Positions 26,191 to 34,752 of a DNA stretch of 64,000 nt are shown in pieces. The DNA is from Metabacillus bambusae (GTDB taxonomy: Bacteria; Bacillota; Bacilli; Bacillales; Bacillaceae), in NCBI RefSeq assembly GCF_017497975.1, contig NZ_JAGDEL010000013.1, forward strand, positions 96,368 through 160,367, in the 5' to 3' direction. The notes below the pieces were generated by a model. The model was given only the letters and a program-made list of their open reading frames with translations, was not told the DNA's origin and did not search any database. Made by a program: the position numbers and the translations under genes. Numbering within the stretch: position 1 is the first letter of the stretch; every line of letters starts with the position of its first letter.

Positions 26191-26232
26191 AAAAAGCGTT
26201 CGGAGAATGGCAACATTTTTCTGGACGCTTTT
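26191..26232 (+). terminator. Terminator of the oxidoreductase/ThuA genes
   Basis: AAAAAGCGT and ACGCTTTT form the stem, about 40 bases after the last stop. Confidence 0.7.
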
Positions 26233-26256
26233 GATTTATTTGTGATTTGTTTAGTG

Positions 26257-26510
26257 TGGATTGAACCGTTTTCCTGTAATTGATCCACTCTTCTTGTTTT
26301 ATGAACCAAACTCCTTTGCCAACCTCACTTTAGCGTACGATTGAACGGATTTTCCATATAATTGAACCACTTTTTCTTGCGTTTGAACCACTTTCACCTT
26401 TAATTGAATCATTCTCCTTGTTTTATGAACCAACCTCACTTTTCAAGGTGAATTAAACCGCTTTTCCCCTTCTATTGAACCTCTCTTCCATTAATACAAT
26501 CAGAACTCCT
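26257..26510. repeat. Degenerate 21-nt-period array (consensus near ATTGAACCACTTTTCC)
   Basis: About a dozen imperfect units occupy the space between two convergent genes. The AACC (or AACG/ATCC/AATC) tetranucleotide recurs at 26264, 26283, 26304, 26321, 26344, 26365, 26386, 26407, 26428, 26456, 26478 and 26499, with 21 bases as the commonest step. No frame stays open across it. I know no named family that matches. Confidence 0.8.
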
Positions 26511-26570
26511 TACCAACCCTCTACTTATGCATTAAAACGAATCACACACCTATCCTTCCAACAACAACGA

Positions 26571-26595
26571 AAAAACCTCCATTCCCAGGAGGTTC
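26571..26595 (-). terminator. Terminator of the PDZ-Lon protease gene
   Basis: AACCTCC and GGAGGTT pair around ATTCCCA, followed by a T-run on the minus strand. Confidence 0.85.
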
Positions 26596-26628
26596 CTTAC
26601 ATTTTTCAAAGATTTTGAGTTTAGTAAT

Positions 26629-27627
26629 CTATTTCTTTACCTCTAACCCCAGCAAATAATCTACCGCTTCTGCCAATGTAGCAACGGGTACGATTTCAAT
26701 ACCATACTCATTTTCCTTAACTTCAGCTAGAACGTCTTTTTCATTCGTGTCGATTGAAGTGATGTCTTTTGGTGTAAAGAAGATGTCTGCCCCTTCTTCA
26801 TTAGCAGCTGTAACCTTATGTTTTATCCCGCCTATTTGACCAACATTGCCGTTATGGTCAATTGTACCAGTTCCGGCTATTTTATAGCCTTTTGTTAAAT
26901 CTTCTGAAGTAAGTTGATTGTAGATTTCTAAGGAAAACATCAAACCTGCAGAAGGACCTCCAATGTCCTCACTATTTATTTTTACTTTCCTTGAGACTGT
27001 TGCTGTGAATTCTTCCTCTGGTGCAATCCCTATTCCTACCCGATCTGTCGAGGCATCTAGGGCAATCATTTCGACTGTTTCCTCCAGCTCTTTATCGCCA
27101 CGTTTTATTGTTAGGGTTGCGTGGTCTCCTACCTTTTTATTTTCTTCTATGTATGAAATAAACTCTGGAGCTTCATTCATTTTTTTACCATCAATGCTTG
27201 TAATCAAGTCACCAACTTTCAGGACTTTTTTCGCTGGTGAATCTGGTAAAATCGTACGAACAAAAATTCCGTGGTACTCGATATCCACTTCTTCACCGGC
27301 TTCTGTAAAGCCTGCTACTAATGCATTTTGCTTTGAATCCTTCATCATAAAGTTTAATATTTTCGTATATTCTGCATCTGTTAAATCGCCTTTTACATCT
27401 TCTTCCCTCACGATATCAGTGTGGGGAGCAACTAGTCCGTACACTAAAATATAAGGATTAAAAGCTTTCACAGATAATACTGTAGTCAAGTTAAAGCTTC
27501 CTTGTTCATTTTTATGTCCGCCCTCTACCGACACTTTAGGCTCTAAATCTTCAATTGGTCCTGGTTGGTAAAGATAATATGGAGTCGGTATAAAAGCAAT
27601 GATCACTAAGAGTAGCAAAATGATCAA
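26629..27627 (-). CDS. YlbL/SepM-like membrane-anchored PDZ-Lon protease, with a start displaced by an A8 tract
   Basis: One N-terminal membrane helix (LLLLVIIAF) precedes a beta region, a PDZ domain (about 115-190) and a Lon-type S16 protease domain with the catalytic serine S226 in GGPSAG and lysine in GGIKHKV. It cuts proteins at the outer face of the membrane. The open frame shown starts at TTG 27627 without a ribosome binding site. A better start, ATG 27668 behind AAGGAGA, lies 41 bases upstream but is one base out of frame because of eight A residues (27650-27657). With nine, the protein would begin with a basic RKK..FKR stretch before the helix, as expected. Confidence 0.8.
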   Translation of the reverse strand: MIILLLLVIIAFIPTPYYLYQPGPIEDLEPKVSVEGGHKNEQGSFNLTTVLSVKAFNPYILVYGLVAPHTDIVREEDVKGDLTDAEYTKILNFMMKDSKQNALVAGFTEAGEEVDIEYHGIFVRTILPDSPAKKVLKVGDLITSIDGKKMNEAPEFISYIEENKKVGDHATLTIKRGDKELEETVEMIALDASTDRVGIGIAPEEEFTATVSRKVKINSEDIGGPSAGLMFSLEIYNQLTSEDLTKGYKIAGTGTIDHNGNVGQIGGIKHKVTAANEEGADIFFTPKDITSIDTNEKDVLAEVKENEYGIEIVPVATLAEAVDYLLGLEVKK

Positions 27628-27649
27628 AATTCGTTTAAATGTCAGTATA

Positions 27650-27677
27650 TTTTTTTTCTCAAAATCATAATCTCCTT
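27650..27677 (-). promoter_or_regulatory. Ribosome binding site, ATG and A8 slippage tract of the PDZ-Lon gene
   Basis: AAGGAGA (27671-27677) and ATG (27668) are followed by an eight-A run (27650-27657) that shifts the reading frame into an early TGA. One extra A would join this start to the long frame. It may be a base-call error, a true frameshift or a slippage site. Confidence 0.65.
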
Positions 27678-27748
27678 GTTTATGTCATAGCCGCTTACCT
27701 ATCATTATATTCTAAAAGAATAAAAATTAGAATTTCGATATCTCTATA

Positions 27749-27804
27749 AAAAAGAGACTTCATTCATACGGAAGCATATCCCTCCATACAAATTCAGTCT
27801 CTTC
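27749..27804 (-). terminator. Terminator of the dynamin-like gene
   Basis: AAGAGACT and AGTCTCTT pair around a long loop with a second small hairpin. A T-run follows on the minus strand. Confidence 0.75.
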
Positions 27805-27817
27805 GTAATTAGCATTA

Positions 27818-30574
27818 CTATACCATTCGACTATAATCCTTTTTCGCTTGTAGCATAAATTCCTGCTGAAGAAGATTAACTTCAAACAATTTCAATGGAT
27901 CGTAAAAGAGCTCAGGATTTGCTTTCATTTCACTTAGCCCTTCTTTCCCCTCTTGGATAGTCGTTTCTGTTTCAACAATAGTTTCCTCAACCTCGCTAAT
28001 TGGCGAAGTAAAGAAAGAGGATATATCTTGATTTAAGCCTTTTTCAAACAACTCAAATGGTAAAAATAATTTCTTGGAAATTGAATCTGTTACTTCTTCA
28101 TAAGTTTCATTCTCAACATATTTTTTATATTGATTCACGAGCATCATCTTATTTTGATTCATTGCACCGAATAACTTTCCTGCGCTTTTTAAAAGGAGTT
28201 GTGTTGGTTTATTTTTCAGCATAATATTTTCGTTTTCATACTGAATTCTCCCTGTCATCCGATTAATATCACGACGCCAATCCTCTAATATCGTAAACTC
28301 ACAATTTAATTGGAGCTTTTCTTGCTGATAGATTTCATTAAAGGTTTCGCTCATTTCCTTTAAGTAGGATTGACTATCATGTAATTCATCCTTTGATGCG
28401 GAAATCCAACTATCAAGCTTATCGCAAAGCGTTGGAAGCAAGGTCTGTTCATAATATTCCTTAACTTTGGCATTCATGCTGTTATTAAGCATAATGTGAA
28501 TTTGTTTAAAATCACTGTCTTCTTTAATTTGCTCTGTGCTTTCTTTTAAAAGCTTAGGTATTGTTACTTGCAGCTCTGTTTTACTTTCCTTCATTAAATC
28601 TTTGTATGCAGCTACTATGGTGGCTACTTTTTCTTGTTGAAGATCAGTTAGCTTATTCGTAAAGCCTTTTAAACGACCTAATATATCTTCATTCCATTGA
28701 ATGGAATCGATTAAACCCTTCTCCATATCAACGCGTTTTTGCAATAGATCCGTAAGCATTTTTCGGATTAAGGTTAGTACCTTTGCTGTTCGTTTTTCTT
28801 GTTTTTCCTTTATGCTATACGGAAAATGCGTGGATAAAAATATATTTAGCTTACTTAATTGCTGACTAAATGGATGTAATGATGAATAAGGCAAAATTTC
28901 CGCCTCAGGGTAAATAGCTCCGATTTGTAATTTTATTTCGTCCGTAAGAGTCGCTGTATGTGCGTCACTTGCAATTAAATCAACTTTATTTAATAAAAAG
29001 TGTACTTTTAAATCTGGAGCATAGTTTTTCATCTGACATAAAACATCATATTCTCGTTCGGATAACGACGAACCATCTAAGACATACAACAACCCGTCAG
29101 CTAATGGCAATGAATCAAAGATCTGGTTTCTCATCTCATTACTACCATTGATTGGTGGTGTATCTATGATTGCACACTGATGTTCATGCAATAAAATACA
29201 CGGTCGTTTAACATGGATAAGTGATGTCTCATCACCTTGCATGTATTCATCTAATTCACGTTGATTGTAAACAGTTCGTTGTTCAGAATCAGAAATGTGA
29301 TTCATTGTTAGCTCGTCATCATCATGTAGGATAACGAAGGATGTTGTTGATCCTTTGAATAGTTGGTCTCCTAGTAAAGAGTTAACAAATGTCGTTTTTC
29401 CGCTTCCCGATTTTCCAGCTAACAGAAAATGATTCTTAATTTGTGGGTTGATCAGCTCCTCTAACCACCAATTTACTTTATTATTTACTTCAACCGAATG
29501 ATTTTCTGCCCATTCACTAATCGTTTTAAATAGTTGTAAGGCGTTTTCTAAGCCACTTTGCTCATTTTCAGCTTCAAAAATAATCGATTCCGCTTTATAG
29601 ACAGCATCAGGCAGAACCGTTCCTGGAAAAATTTCATTCCAGGCTAATACGGTCGCCGATGGAAACAATCCATTCTCTCGTGTTGAAAGAAGTAACCAAT
29701 TTGCCAATAAATTAGGAATAATATCGTGAAGCTCCCTTAAATAGTAAGATCCCTCTGTTAACCCAATAAATGTCTCTTCAAAAAGGTGTATTGTGTGATC
29801 CCATTGATGATCATTTGCTTCAAGGTCAACAGTAAAAAAGAGATCATTGATTGTTCTTAACCAGGTTAGATATGATTCTTCATTTTTATAGCTATTCCAT
29901 AGAGCCCCGATAAATTGTGAAAAGGAATGTTTACTTACTTCAAAAATCGTTAGCAAAGCCTCAGCGAAAAAATCAGGCTGAAACTGTTTTGTATACCCTG
30001 CTTTTACATATGAGATCAGAACCTGGAACCATTCTTCACGTTCAGTTCGAATTGTTTCAGTAACCGCGAGCTTTACTGCATGTGCAAAGTCATTCTTCTC
30101 TTCATAAAAGTCTCGAGCTATCTTTGTTACTTGTGGATAATCTGGGTTAATATGTAATGCCTTTTGGATGATCTCATAAGCATTCTCTATCTTATTTCTT
30201 TCTTGATAAAGTGAAAAAAGCTTGAGAGCTACCTCAATGCTTAAGGTTTTGTCTTCTGTTTCAATTGAAATGTACTTATCTTCAGCTGCTGAAAGCAAGC
30301 CCAATTGATAATAGGCATCGCCAATATTTTTATTAGCCCATGGTTCGAGCTCGTTTTTTATATTCTCCCATTTAAAAATGGCTGTTTCATAATCCTGATA
30401 CAGATAATAAATCTCACCTTGAGCAAAACGAATGTAGGATAAATCAAAGCTCTCATCACTGTTTTGTTCCTCAAAATACGCTTGACCAAGTACTTCAGCT
30501 GGTTGTCTTTGGTCACTTCCAGCTAAAAACGTCTCATAAAAGGTTTTATGAATTAATTGTTTTTCCGTTTGCAT
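27818..30574 (-). CDS. TPR-dynamin-like GTPase
   Basis: The N-terminal third (about 45-180) reads as TPR-like helices (YIRFAQGEIYYLYQDYETAI, NAYEIIQKALHINPDYPQ). The GTPase domain has P-loop GKSGSGKT at 387-394, G3 DTPP at 471-474 (DTPG is usual) and G4 NKVD at 529-532. A long helical region follows, with heptad-like segments at about 590-900 that fit a dynamin stalk. Bacterial dynamin-like proteins act in membrane remodelling and repair. There is no obvious membrane-spanning helix. The 918-residue size and the TPR start are not those of B. subtilis DynA. The gene is monocistronic with a strong AGGAGG site. Confidence 0.85.
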   Translation of the reverse strand: MQTEKQLIHKTFYETFLAGSDQRQPAEVLGQAYFEEQNSDESFDLSYIRFAQGEIYYLYQDYETAIFKWENIKNELEPWANKNIGDAYYQLGLLSAAEDKYISIETEDKTLSIEVALKLFSLYQERNKIENAYEIIQKALHINPDYPQVTKIARDFYEEKNDFAHAVKLAVTETIRTEREEWFQVLISYVKAGYTKQFQPDFFAEALLTIFEVSKHSFSQFIGALWNSYKNEESYLTWLRTINDLFFTVDLEANDHQWDHTIHLFEETFIGLTEGSYYLRELHDIIPNLLANWLLLSTRENGLFPSATVLAWNEIFPGTVLPDAVYKAESIIFEAENEQSGLENALQLFKTISEWAENHSVEVNNKVNWWLEELINPQIKNHFLLAGKSGSGKTTFVNSLLGDQLFKGSTTSFVILHDDDELTMNHISDSEQRTVYNQRELDEYMQGDETSLIHVKRPCILLHEHQCAIIDTPPINGSNEMRNQIFDSLPLADGLLYVLDGSSLSEREYDVLCQMKNYAPDLKVHFLLNKVDLIASDAHTATLTDEIKLQIGAIYPEAEILPYSSLHPFSQQLSKLNIFLSTHFPYSIKEKQEKRTAKVLTLIRKMLTDLLQKRVDMEKGLIDSIQWNEDILGRLKGFTNKLTDLQQEKVATIVAAYKDLMKESKTELQVTIPKLLKESTEQIKEDSDFKQIHIMLNNSMNAKVKEYYEQTLLPTLCDKLDSWISASKDELHDSQSYLKEMSETFNEIYQQEKLQLNCEFTILEDWRRDINRMTGRIQYENENIMLKNKPTQLLLKSAGKLFGAMNQNKMMLVNQYKKYVENETYEEVTDSISKKLFLPFELFEKGLNQDISSFFTSPISEVEETIVETETTIQEGKEGLSEMKANPELFYDPLKLFEVNLLQQEFMLQAKKDYSRMV

Positions 30575-30635
30575 AGAATCCTCCTGCTAAAAATATAAGT
30601 TTATCATGAACATGTATAAAACATAATATAGGAAC

Positions 30636-30768
30636 AAAAGCGCAAGCGCCTTGATAGCGCCGACAAGCATAAGATGATTATAGAATAGAAGGCGTTCTTT
30701 GCCTTCAATTCTAAATTAGCTTATGACCTCGAGGCGCTAGGCGCTGGAGCTGGATGTCAAAGCGCCTT
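30636..30768 (+). repeat. Hairpin repeat family B, full copy
   Basis: It begins AAAAGCGCAAGCGCC and ends AGGCGCTGGAGCTGGATGTC, like the copies at 41881 and 56351. An inner stem GAATAGAAGG/CCTTCAATTC lies between GCATAAG and CTTATG, so it can fold into a branched structure. Confidence 0.8.
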
Positions 30769-30856
30769 TTGGTTTATTTTAACAGAAATACGTTCACGAA
30801 AAATGTTAATTTTATTTCAAATTTATTTATACTTTATTACCCTTATAATAAGAACA

Positions 30857-30902
30857 AAAAACCAATACCTTCTTAAACAATTCGTTAAAGGCATTGGTTT
30901 TA
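30857..30902. terminator. Hairpin downstream of the membrane protein gene
   Basis: AAAACCAAT and ATTGGTTTT pair with an inner CCTT/AAGG. It lies about 280 bases past the stop of the 31177 gene, which it may serve. Confidence 0.55.
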
Positions 30903-31176
30903 TTAGGGTGTATGAATTAAACATATTGTGTAAGTGACATTGAAATTTTAAAAGAAGATTCATTTGAAGGAAGCATTTATACAAAGGAATTGGCAATGAA
31001 CCCATTATTGTTTCATAATTCCAAGTGATAGGATGCCTTAGCTTCAATAAACCTATTGGAGAGCTTGTTTAATTCATTCTGATTGAGGTCAGTAGATAAT
31101 TACTCAATTTTTTCTTCAACTATAAATAATTACTTTGTACAAAATTATGGTTTGGTTAATACAATACACTTGTGAA

Positions 31177-31653
31177 TTATTTCATTTTTCTTTTCTTATA
31201 CTTTTTTACCCTATGTATGATAAACCATATGATATAACCGATTAGTAATCCAGGAATGAGTGAAAGCATCGGTGTCCAAATAGGTCCTAAGCGGACACCA
31301 TTTATTTTAAAAATCGGTGAATACATAAGGCCAACGGTTACAAAATACGCCCCAAATACAAAGGGAAAAAACGAATATGGAGAACTCTCACCCTCCGCAT
31401 CCTTAAATGCATCCCACATCGCAAACATATATACACATGGATAAAACATAAGCCATTGATAGTTTACGATTTGAAAAGCTTTGTCAATTTCCCCTAAAAA
31501 GCTTGCCATAATCGCTGAATTAAAATTACTATTCACATTAATAAGAAACTCAAGAAAGATAAAGACAAAACCTTTGGCTAATTTTTTATTCAGAATTTGG
31601 GCAAATCCAGGTAGTGCTATACTCCATAAAATTGCTTCTGTTTTTGAAGTCAT
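31177..31653 (-). CDS. Small integral membrane protein, unknown function
   Basis: The 158 residues have four or five hydrophobic segments: about 8-20, 28-55, 66-82, 92-112 and 128-146. The opening AILWSIALPGFAQILNKKLAKGF resembles the start of TM2/DUF5683-type proteins, where a PGxGQxYN-like stretch begins the first helix. The C-terminus is strongly basic. AGGAAG precedes the ATG. No neighbour gives a clue to function. It is conserved-looking but unnamed. Confidence 0.7.
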   Translation of the reverse strand: MTSKTEAILWSIALPGFAQILNKKLAKGFVFIFLEFLINVNSNFNSAIMASFLGEIDKAFQIVNYQWLMFYPCVYMFAMWDAFKDAEGESSPYSFFPFVFGAYFVTVGLMYSPIFKINGVRLGPIWTPMLSLIPGLLIGYIIWFIIHRVKKYKKRKMK

Positions 31654-32013
31654 ATTACTGCTTCCTATTCATCATTTTTAATAACAAATTACCTCACTTA
31701 TTTCTCCTGTTTCATCCATAACTATTACGCTTCTTAACGCCTAAAACAAGTACTTCAACCGTTTAATTGTTAACGTATGGAACACTTTGTACTATTACTA
31801 TTTACAATCACTTCCAATTATATTCTTAATTTGATAGATCAAATAGTAAAATATTGCACTATCTTACGATGGCTATTTTCAGACGGCTTCAAAGCCTTTA
31901 AGTAGATTAGACGATCTACCCAGCACAAAATCAAAAGAAAAACTATATTCTAACATAAAGTAGTACCTTCGTTTAGTTGGAGATTTACTGTTTTTTAGTG
32001 AAAGGTAGTGTAA
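31654..32013. other. 360-base upstream region of the coat-protein gene
   Basis: The main item is a possible SigK -10 at 31954-31962. Otherwise it is AT-rich, with a short inverted repeat (TAGAT/ATCTA) near 31902-31918. No gene is visible. Confidence 0.5.
31954..31962 (+). promoter_or_regulatory. Possible SigK -10 element of the coat-protein gene
   Basis: CATAAAGTA matches the SigK -10 consensus CATANNNTA. No good -35 AC lies at the expected distance, so the call rests on this element and on the nature of the gene, 52 bases downstream. Confidence 0.4.
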
Positions 32014-32475
32014 ATGCTAATGATTGAAGACACAAAAGATATGAATGCTCATAATGATTCCTGCATTTGGAGCGCACTCGAAAAAATCAAAAATTCCCAG
32101 GACAAAGCCGCGTATCTTCGGTCCACCTGTAAACTAATTGAGGCTCCGGCATTTAATACAATTCCATTTATCCTGCAAACTCAAAAGGGAGAGCCATTTT
32201 TCACATGGGCAAAAGCTGGAAAACCAGACTGCTTTGCAACTATTTTCTTTAAAGTTATCAAATTGGATCGTGAAACAGGCTGTGTAACATTACGTTTGTT
32301 ACGTCCAAATAAATGTATATGGGATAACGAACTAAATGGAGTGAGATTTAGAAGAATTTGTGAAGTAGACTATGTAACTGAATCTGATGAAGGTGTTACC
32401 ATTGACCCGACTAATTTTAGTGCCATAAAATGCTTTGATCCCACTTTTGTTAAGGAAGAAGAAGATCTAAATTAA
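32014..32475 (+). CDS. CotY/CotZ/ExsY-family cysteine-rich spore coat protein
   Basis: This is a 153-residue soluble protein of the CotY/CotZ family, which forms cross-linked lattices in the outer coat, crust or exosporium. Family features include CIWSALEKI, then TIPFILQT, GEPFFTWA and TGCVTLRLLRP. Cysteines are spread along the chain and support disulfide-linked assembly. It stands alone with its own possible SigK promoter and terminator. Whether it is CotZ or CotY cannot be decided without alignment. Confidence 0.85.
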   Translation: MLMIEDTKDMNAHNDSCIWSALEKIKNSQDKAAYLRSTCKLIEAPAFNTIPFILQTQKGEPFFTWAKAGKPDCFATIFFKVIKLDRETGCVTLRLLRPNKCIWDNELNGVRFRRICEVDYVTESDEGVTIDPTNFSAIKCFDPTFVKEEEDLN

Positions 32476-32511
32476 AAAAGCACAAACAACTCACTTTCTT
32501 GTTTGTGCTTC
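32476..32511. terminator. Bidirectional terminator
   Basis: AAAAGCACAAACAA and TTGTTTGTGCTT pair. It lies between the convergent coat-protein and DUF350 genes and can serve both. Confidence 0.85.
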
Positions 32512-32522
32512 ATTGTTATTAT

Positions 32523-32927
32523 TTAATACGTAAGTGATGCTGCAATAATTAGCCCTATTGATACAGACAAAAATAATAGAAATAATCCCACAGCTTGATT
32601 GTCGTCATCAATTGCTTTGGTAATATTAAATTTAGGTGTTAAAAGCTCTGCTAAATAAAAAACGATGATCTGAATGACAATCGCTATACTTCCCCACACC
32701 ACCATATCCAGTATGTTGACAGAGTTTGATATAGATGAATAGAGGACAATTGCTAAACCTAAAATACGACCACCAAAGGCATAGACAGCCGCTTTGTTTC
32801 CATTTTTAATTAATTCAAATTCTTTATTTTTTGTCGTTACTTCAAATAGGACAATTCCAATAAATAATAATACTACAGCTAATCCAATATAGGAAACTGT
32901 CGACAAAAACAAATCTGTAAATGACAT
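32523..32927 (-). CDS. DUF350 (YjfL-like) membrane protein
   Basis: The 134 residues form four hydrophobic segments (about 12-30, 45-65, 72-95 and 110-132). The pattern resembles the UPF0719/DUF350 family. It is the last gene of a three-gene operon with a YjfC-like ATP-grasp enzyme and a small Ser/Gly-rich lipoprotein-like protein, the same trio seen in E. coli yjfL-yjfM-yjfC. The function of the family is not established. The start follows GAAGGGA. Confidence 0.75.
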   Translation of the reverse strand: MSFTDLFLSTVSYIGLAVVLLFIGIVLFEVTTKNKEFELIKNGNKAAVYAFGGRILGLAIVLYSSISNSVNILDMVVWGSIAIVIQIIVFYLAELLTPKFNITKAIDDDNQAVGLFLLFLSVSIGLIIAASLTY

Positions 32928-32944
32928 ACTCTCAGGTCCCTTCT

Positions 32945-34198
32945 TTAACGTTTTAATCCTACTGGTAAGAAATAGGCATTGTTATCCGTAATTTGCTGTC
33001 CCGCTCTTAAACCAATTCCACAAGCTTTTCCATTTATTAAAAAGCTTCCGATTAGTAGCTTCCCGTCTTTTAGCCCATCGATCGTTTTAATTTCTTTTGT
33101 CGGGAGCTCAATAAACTTTTGATAAACAGGCAATGATTTTTCATAGCTTTTATTCTTGTCTTCAAGGATCTTCTTTGTTCCATGAAAAATCGCTACCGTA
33201 TCTCCTTCTCGACCAAAGCTTGGTTTTTTCACATATTTTATACCGTTAGTTAGGAATACGTCTTCTTCAAGATATGTAGGCAAAAAGTAGGTTGAAATCC
33301 ACTGCTTTTCTTCATCTGAGAAGAACGGATGGTCACACTCCATCATCCCCCAAATAACTGCTTGAACAGCCTTCGATTGCAAAAGAAAAGCTGAAATAGG
33401 ATTGATCATTTGCAGCTTGCTTGAAGTAACTAGCTCGAGTAGCTGTAAACCTATTTTTTCATTTGTTTCTTCCTCGACGTCTTCAATTAAATGCTCTAAC
33501 GGATATGTTTGCCGATAGAGAAGATCAATCTTTCTGCCTTCATCATCATACAATCCCACATGCTCTTTAATTGTGAGCTTATGTAATGGAACATATTTTG
33601 CCGAAACATTTGCTGATTCCATTAAAAACAATGTTGTTAATTTGTCTTCTTCATGTTCTTCATGTGATGTGAAAACGATATGTGGTTCATCTATAATTCC
33701 TGTATGATGTAGTACTTCTGCTAACGCTTTTCGTATTTCTTTACCTAGTAGATCAACTAATCCCTTATTCGGATCATCAACATTAAACTCTTCACACATG
33801 GCACCATTTACATAAAAAACTTCCTTCTCAAAAGTTGGAGTATCACTATTAAGCTCAAGCAGCTTCAAACCATTAGTCGTTTGGACTAAGTCCACACGTG
33901 CTATAACCGTTTCAACCGGTAAAGCCCGATGTCTGATAAAAGGGAGCATGCTTCTTGGGATATCTAGTTGCAATAAGGTTTCGTTAGATGAGTTTCTCAG
34001 TAAGTTACCGAGCTTAAAGAAAATTTGACCGACTCTATTTGTCACGGTACGAATTTCATTAACCTCTTCTTTTGTCATAAGAGCGATATCATATAACGCA
34101 TATTCACTATCGTAAAGATCATGCCAAAAGGAGTTCATTTTGTTGTAAGCTTGATGCCGCTTTTGCCTATGATCCTCTAGATTAAATGAGTGTGACAT
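32945..34198 (-). CDS. Glutathionylspermidine-synthase-like ATP-grasp enzyme (YjfC/YgiC-like)
   Basis: The 417-residue protein has the pre-ATP-grasp and ATP-grasp pattern of the glutathionylspermidine synthase C-domain family: ALPVETVIARVDLVQT, ELNSDTPTFEKE and the nucleotide loop KPSFGREGDTVAIF. Family members form amide bonds using ATP. The E. coli relatives YgiC and YjfC are reported not to make glutathionylspermidine, so the substrate here is open. Its ATG overlaps the stop of the upstream gene by one base (TAATG), a sign of coupled translation. Confidence 0.85.
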   Translation of the reverse strand: MSHSFNLEDHRQKRHQAYNKMNSFWHDLYDSEYALYDIALMTKEEVNEIRTVTNRVGQIFFKLGNLLRNSSNETLLQLDIPRSMLPFIRHRALPVETVIARVDLVQTTNGLKLLELNSDTPTFEKEVFYVNGAMCEEFNVDDPNKGLVDLLGKEIRKALAEVLHHTGIIDEPHIVFTSHEEHEEDKLTTLFLMESANVSAKYVPLHKLTIKEHVGLYDDEGRKIDLLYRQTYPLEHLIEDVEEETNEKIGLQLLELVTSSKLQMINPISAFLLQSKAVQAVIWGMMECDHPFFSDEEKQWISTYFLPTYLEEDVFLTNGIKYVKKPSFGREGDTVAIFHGTKKILEDKNKSYEKSLPVYQKFIELPTKEIKTIDGLKDGKLLIGSFLINGKACGIGLRAGQQITDNNAYFLPVGLKR

Positions 34199-34518
34199 TA
34201 CCCACCAAAACCTCCACTAGACCCAGATCCAAATCCAGATTTTCCACCTTTAAATGAGCTACTCGATTTATAACTTTTATAAGCGGAGCTCGTTTTTAAG
34301 CTACTTTTAGACGAGAACATTTTTCCACCGTAATAAAAATAACCATAATGTGGTGAATCATTATCATCACATTCCCAAACTCCTTCATCAGCCTCCCATT
34401 CCCAATCATCACAATCAGTTCCCTCAGGAACAGGTGGTAACGACTCATCACTACATCCAGTAGCTGTAATCATTGTTGCAGAGATGATTCCAGTTAATAA
34501 TTTATTTGTCTTTCTCAA
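34198..34518 (-). CDS. Small Ser/Gly-rich lipoprotein-like protein (YjfM/DUF1190-like position)
   Basis: The start is TTG 34518 behind the strong site GGGGGGAAGG; a longer frame reaching 34659 has no support. The 106 residues begin with a basic stretch and hydrophobic segment ending ATGC at Cys22, a weak lipobox. An acidic Trp/Cys region (CDDWEWEADEGVWECDD) follows, then a tail of Ser, Lys, Gly and Phe. It is co-transcribed with the YjfC-like enzyme, whose likely substrate it could be. That partnership is inferred from the one-base overlap and from the conserved gene trio. Confidence 0.7.
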   Translation of the reverse strand: MRKTNKLLTGIISATMITATGCSDESLPPVPEGTDCDDWEWEADEGVWECDDNDSPHYGYFYYGGKMFSSKSSLKTSSAYKSYKSSSSFKGGKSGFGSGSSGGFGG

Positions 34519-34752
34519 ACGCCTTCCCCCCCTTAAATTGAAAAGCGAGTCGCCTTGCTCAGCCCGCGGTAGATAAAAAACTGATATTTTATATCTGCAT
34601 TTATATGTTCTTTGTGGTATAAAACCACATTGCTTGAGCTTGCCACAAAACTCCAGCAAATCGCTTTTCGCTGTTAATAATTACAAATTAATTCATGATA
34701 AACTACACCCTAATATAGTATAGTAGAAATAATGACATCTTTGGAGGTAAAT

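Larger units (their letters stand above)
30575..31176. other. 602-base interval without a gene
   Basis: It contains a full copy of hairpin repeat B (30636-30768) and a second hairpin (30857-30902). The rest is AT-rich. A short frame on the plus strand around 30930-31023 ends in a stop and has no start, so I do not call a gene. Confidence 0.55.

Noticed and set aside
26330..26460. The 21-nt array as a coding heptad repeat (21 bases equals seven codons)
   Set aside because: A frame giving IEPLFLAFEPLSPL opens briefly but is broken by stops on both sides and has no start signal.
26257..26510. The 21-nt array as a CRISPR
   Set aside because: Units are contiguous and degenerate, without distinct spacers, palindromic repeats or any cas gene nearby.
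30823..31047. 74-codon minus-strand frame
   Set aside because: It crosses a perfect hairpin and has no start signal. A plus-strand fragment ending in a stop near 31023 was also noted but has no start or family.
34519..34659. N-terminal extension of the small lipoprotein-like gene
   Set aside because: The extension has no ribosome binding site, while GGGGGGAAGG precedes TTG 34518 and the hydrophobic segment.
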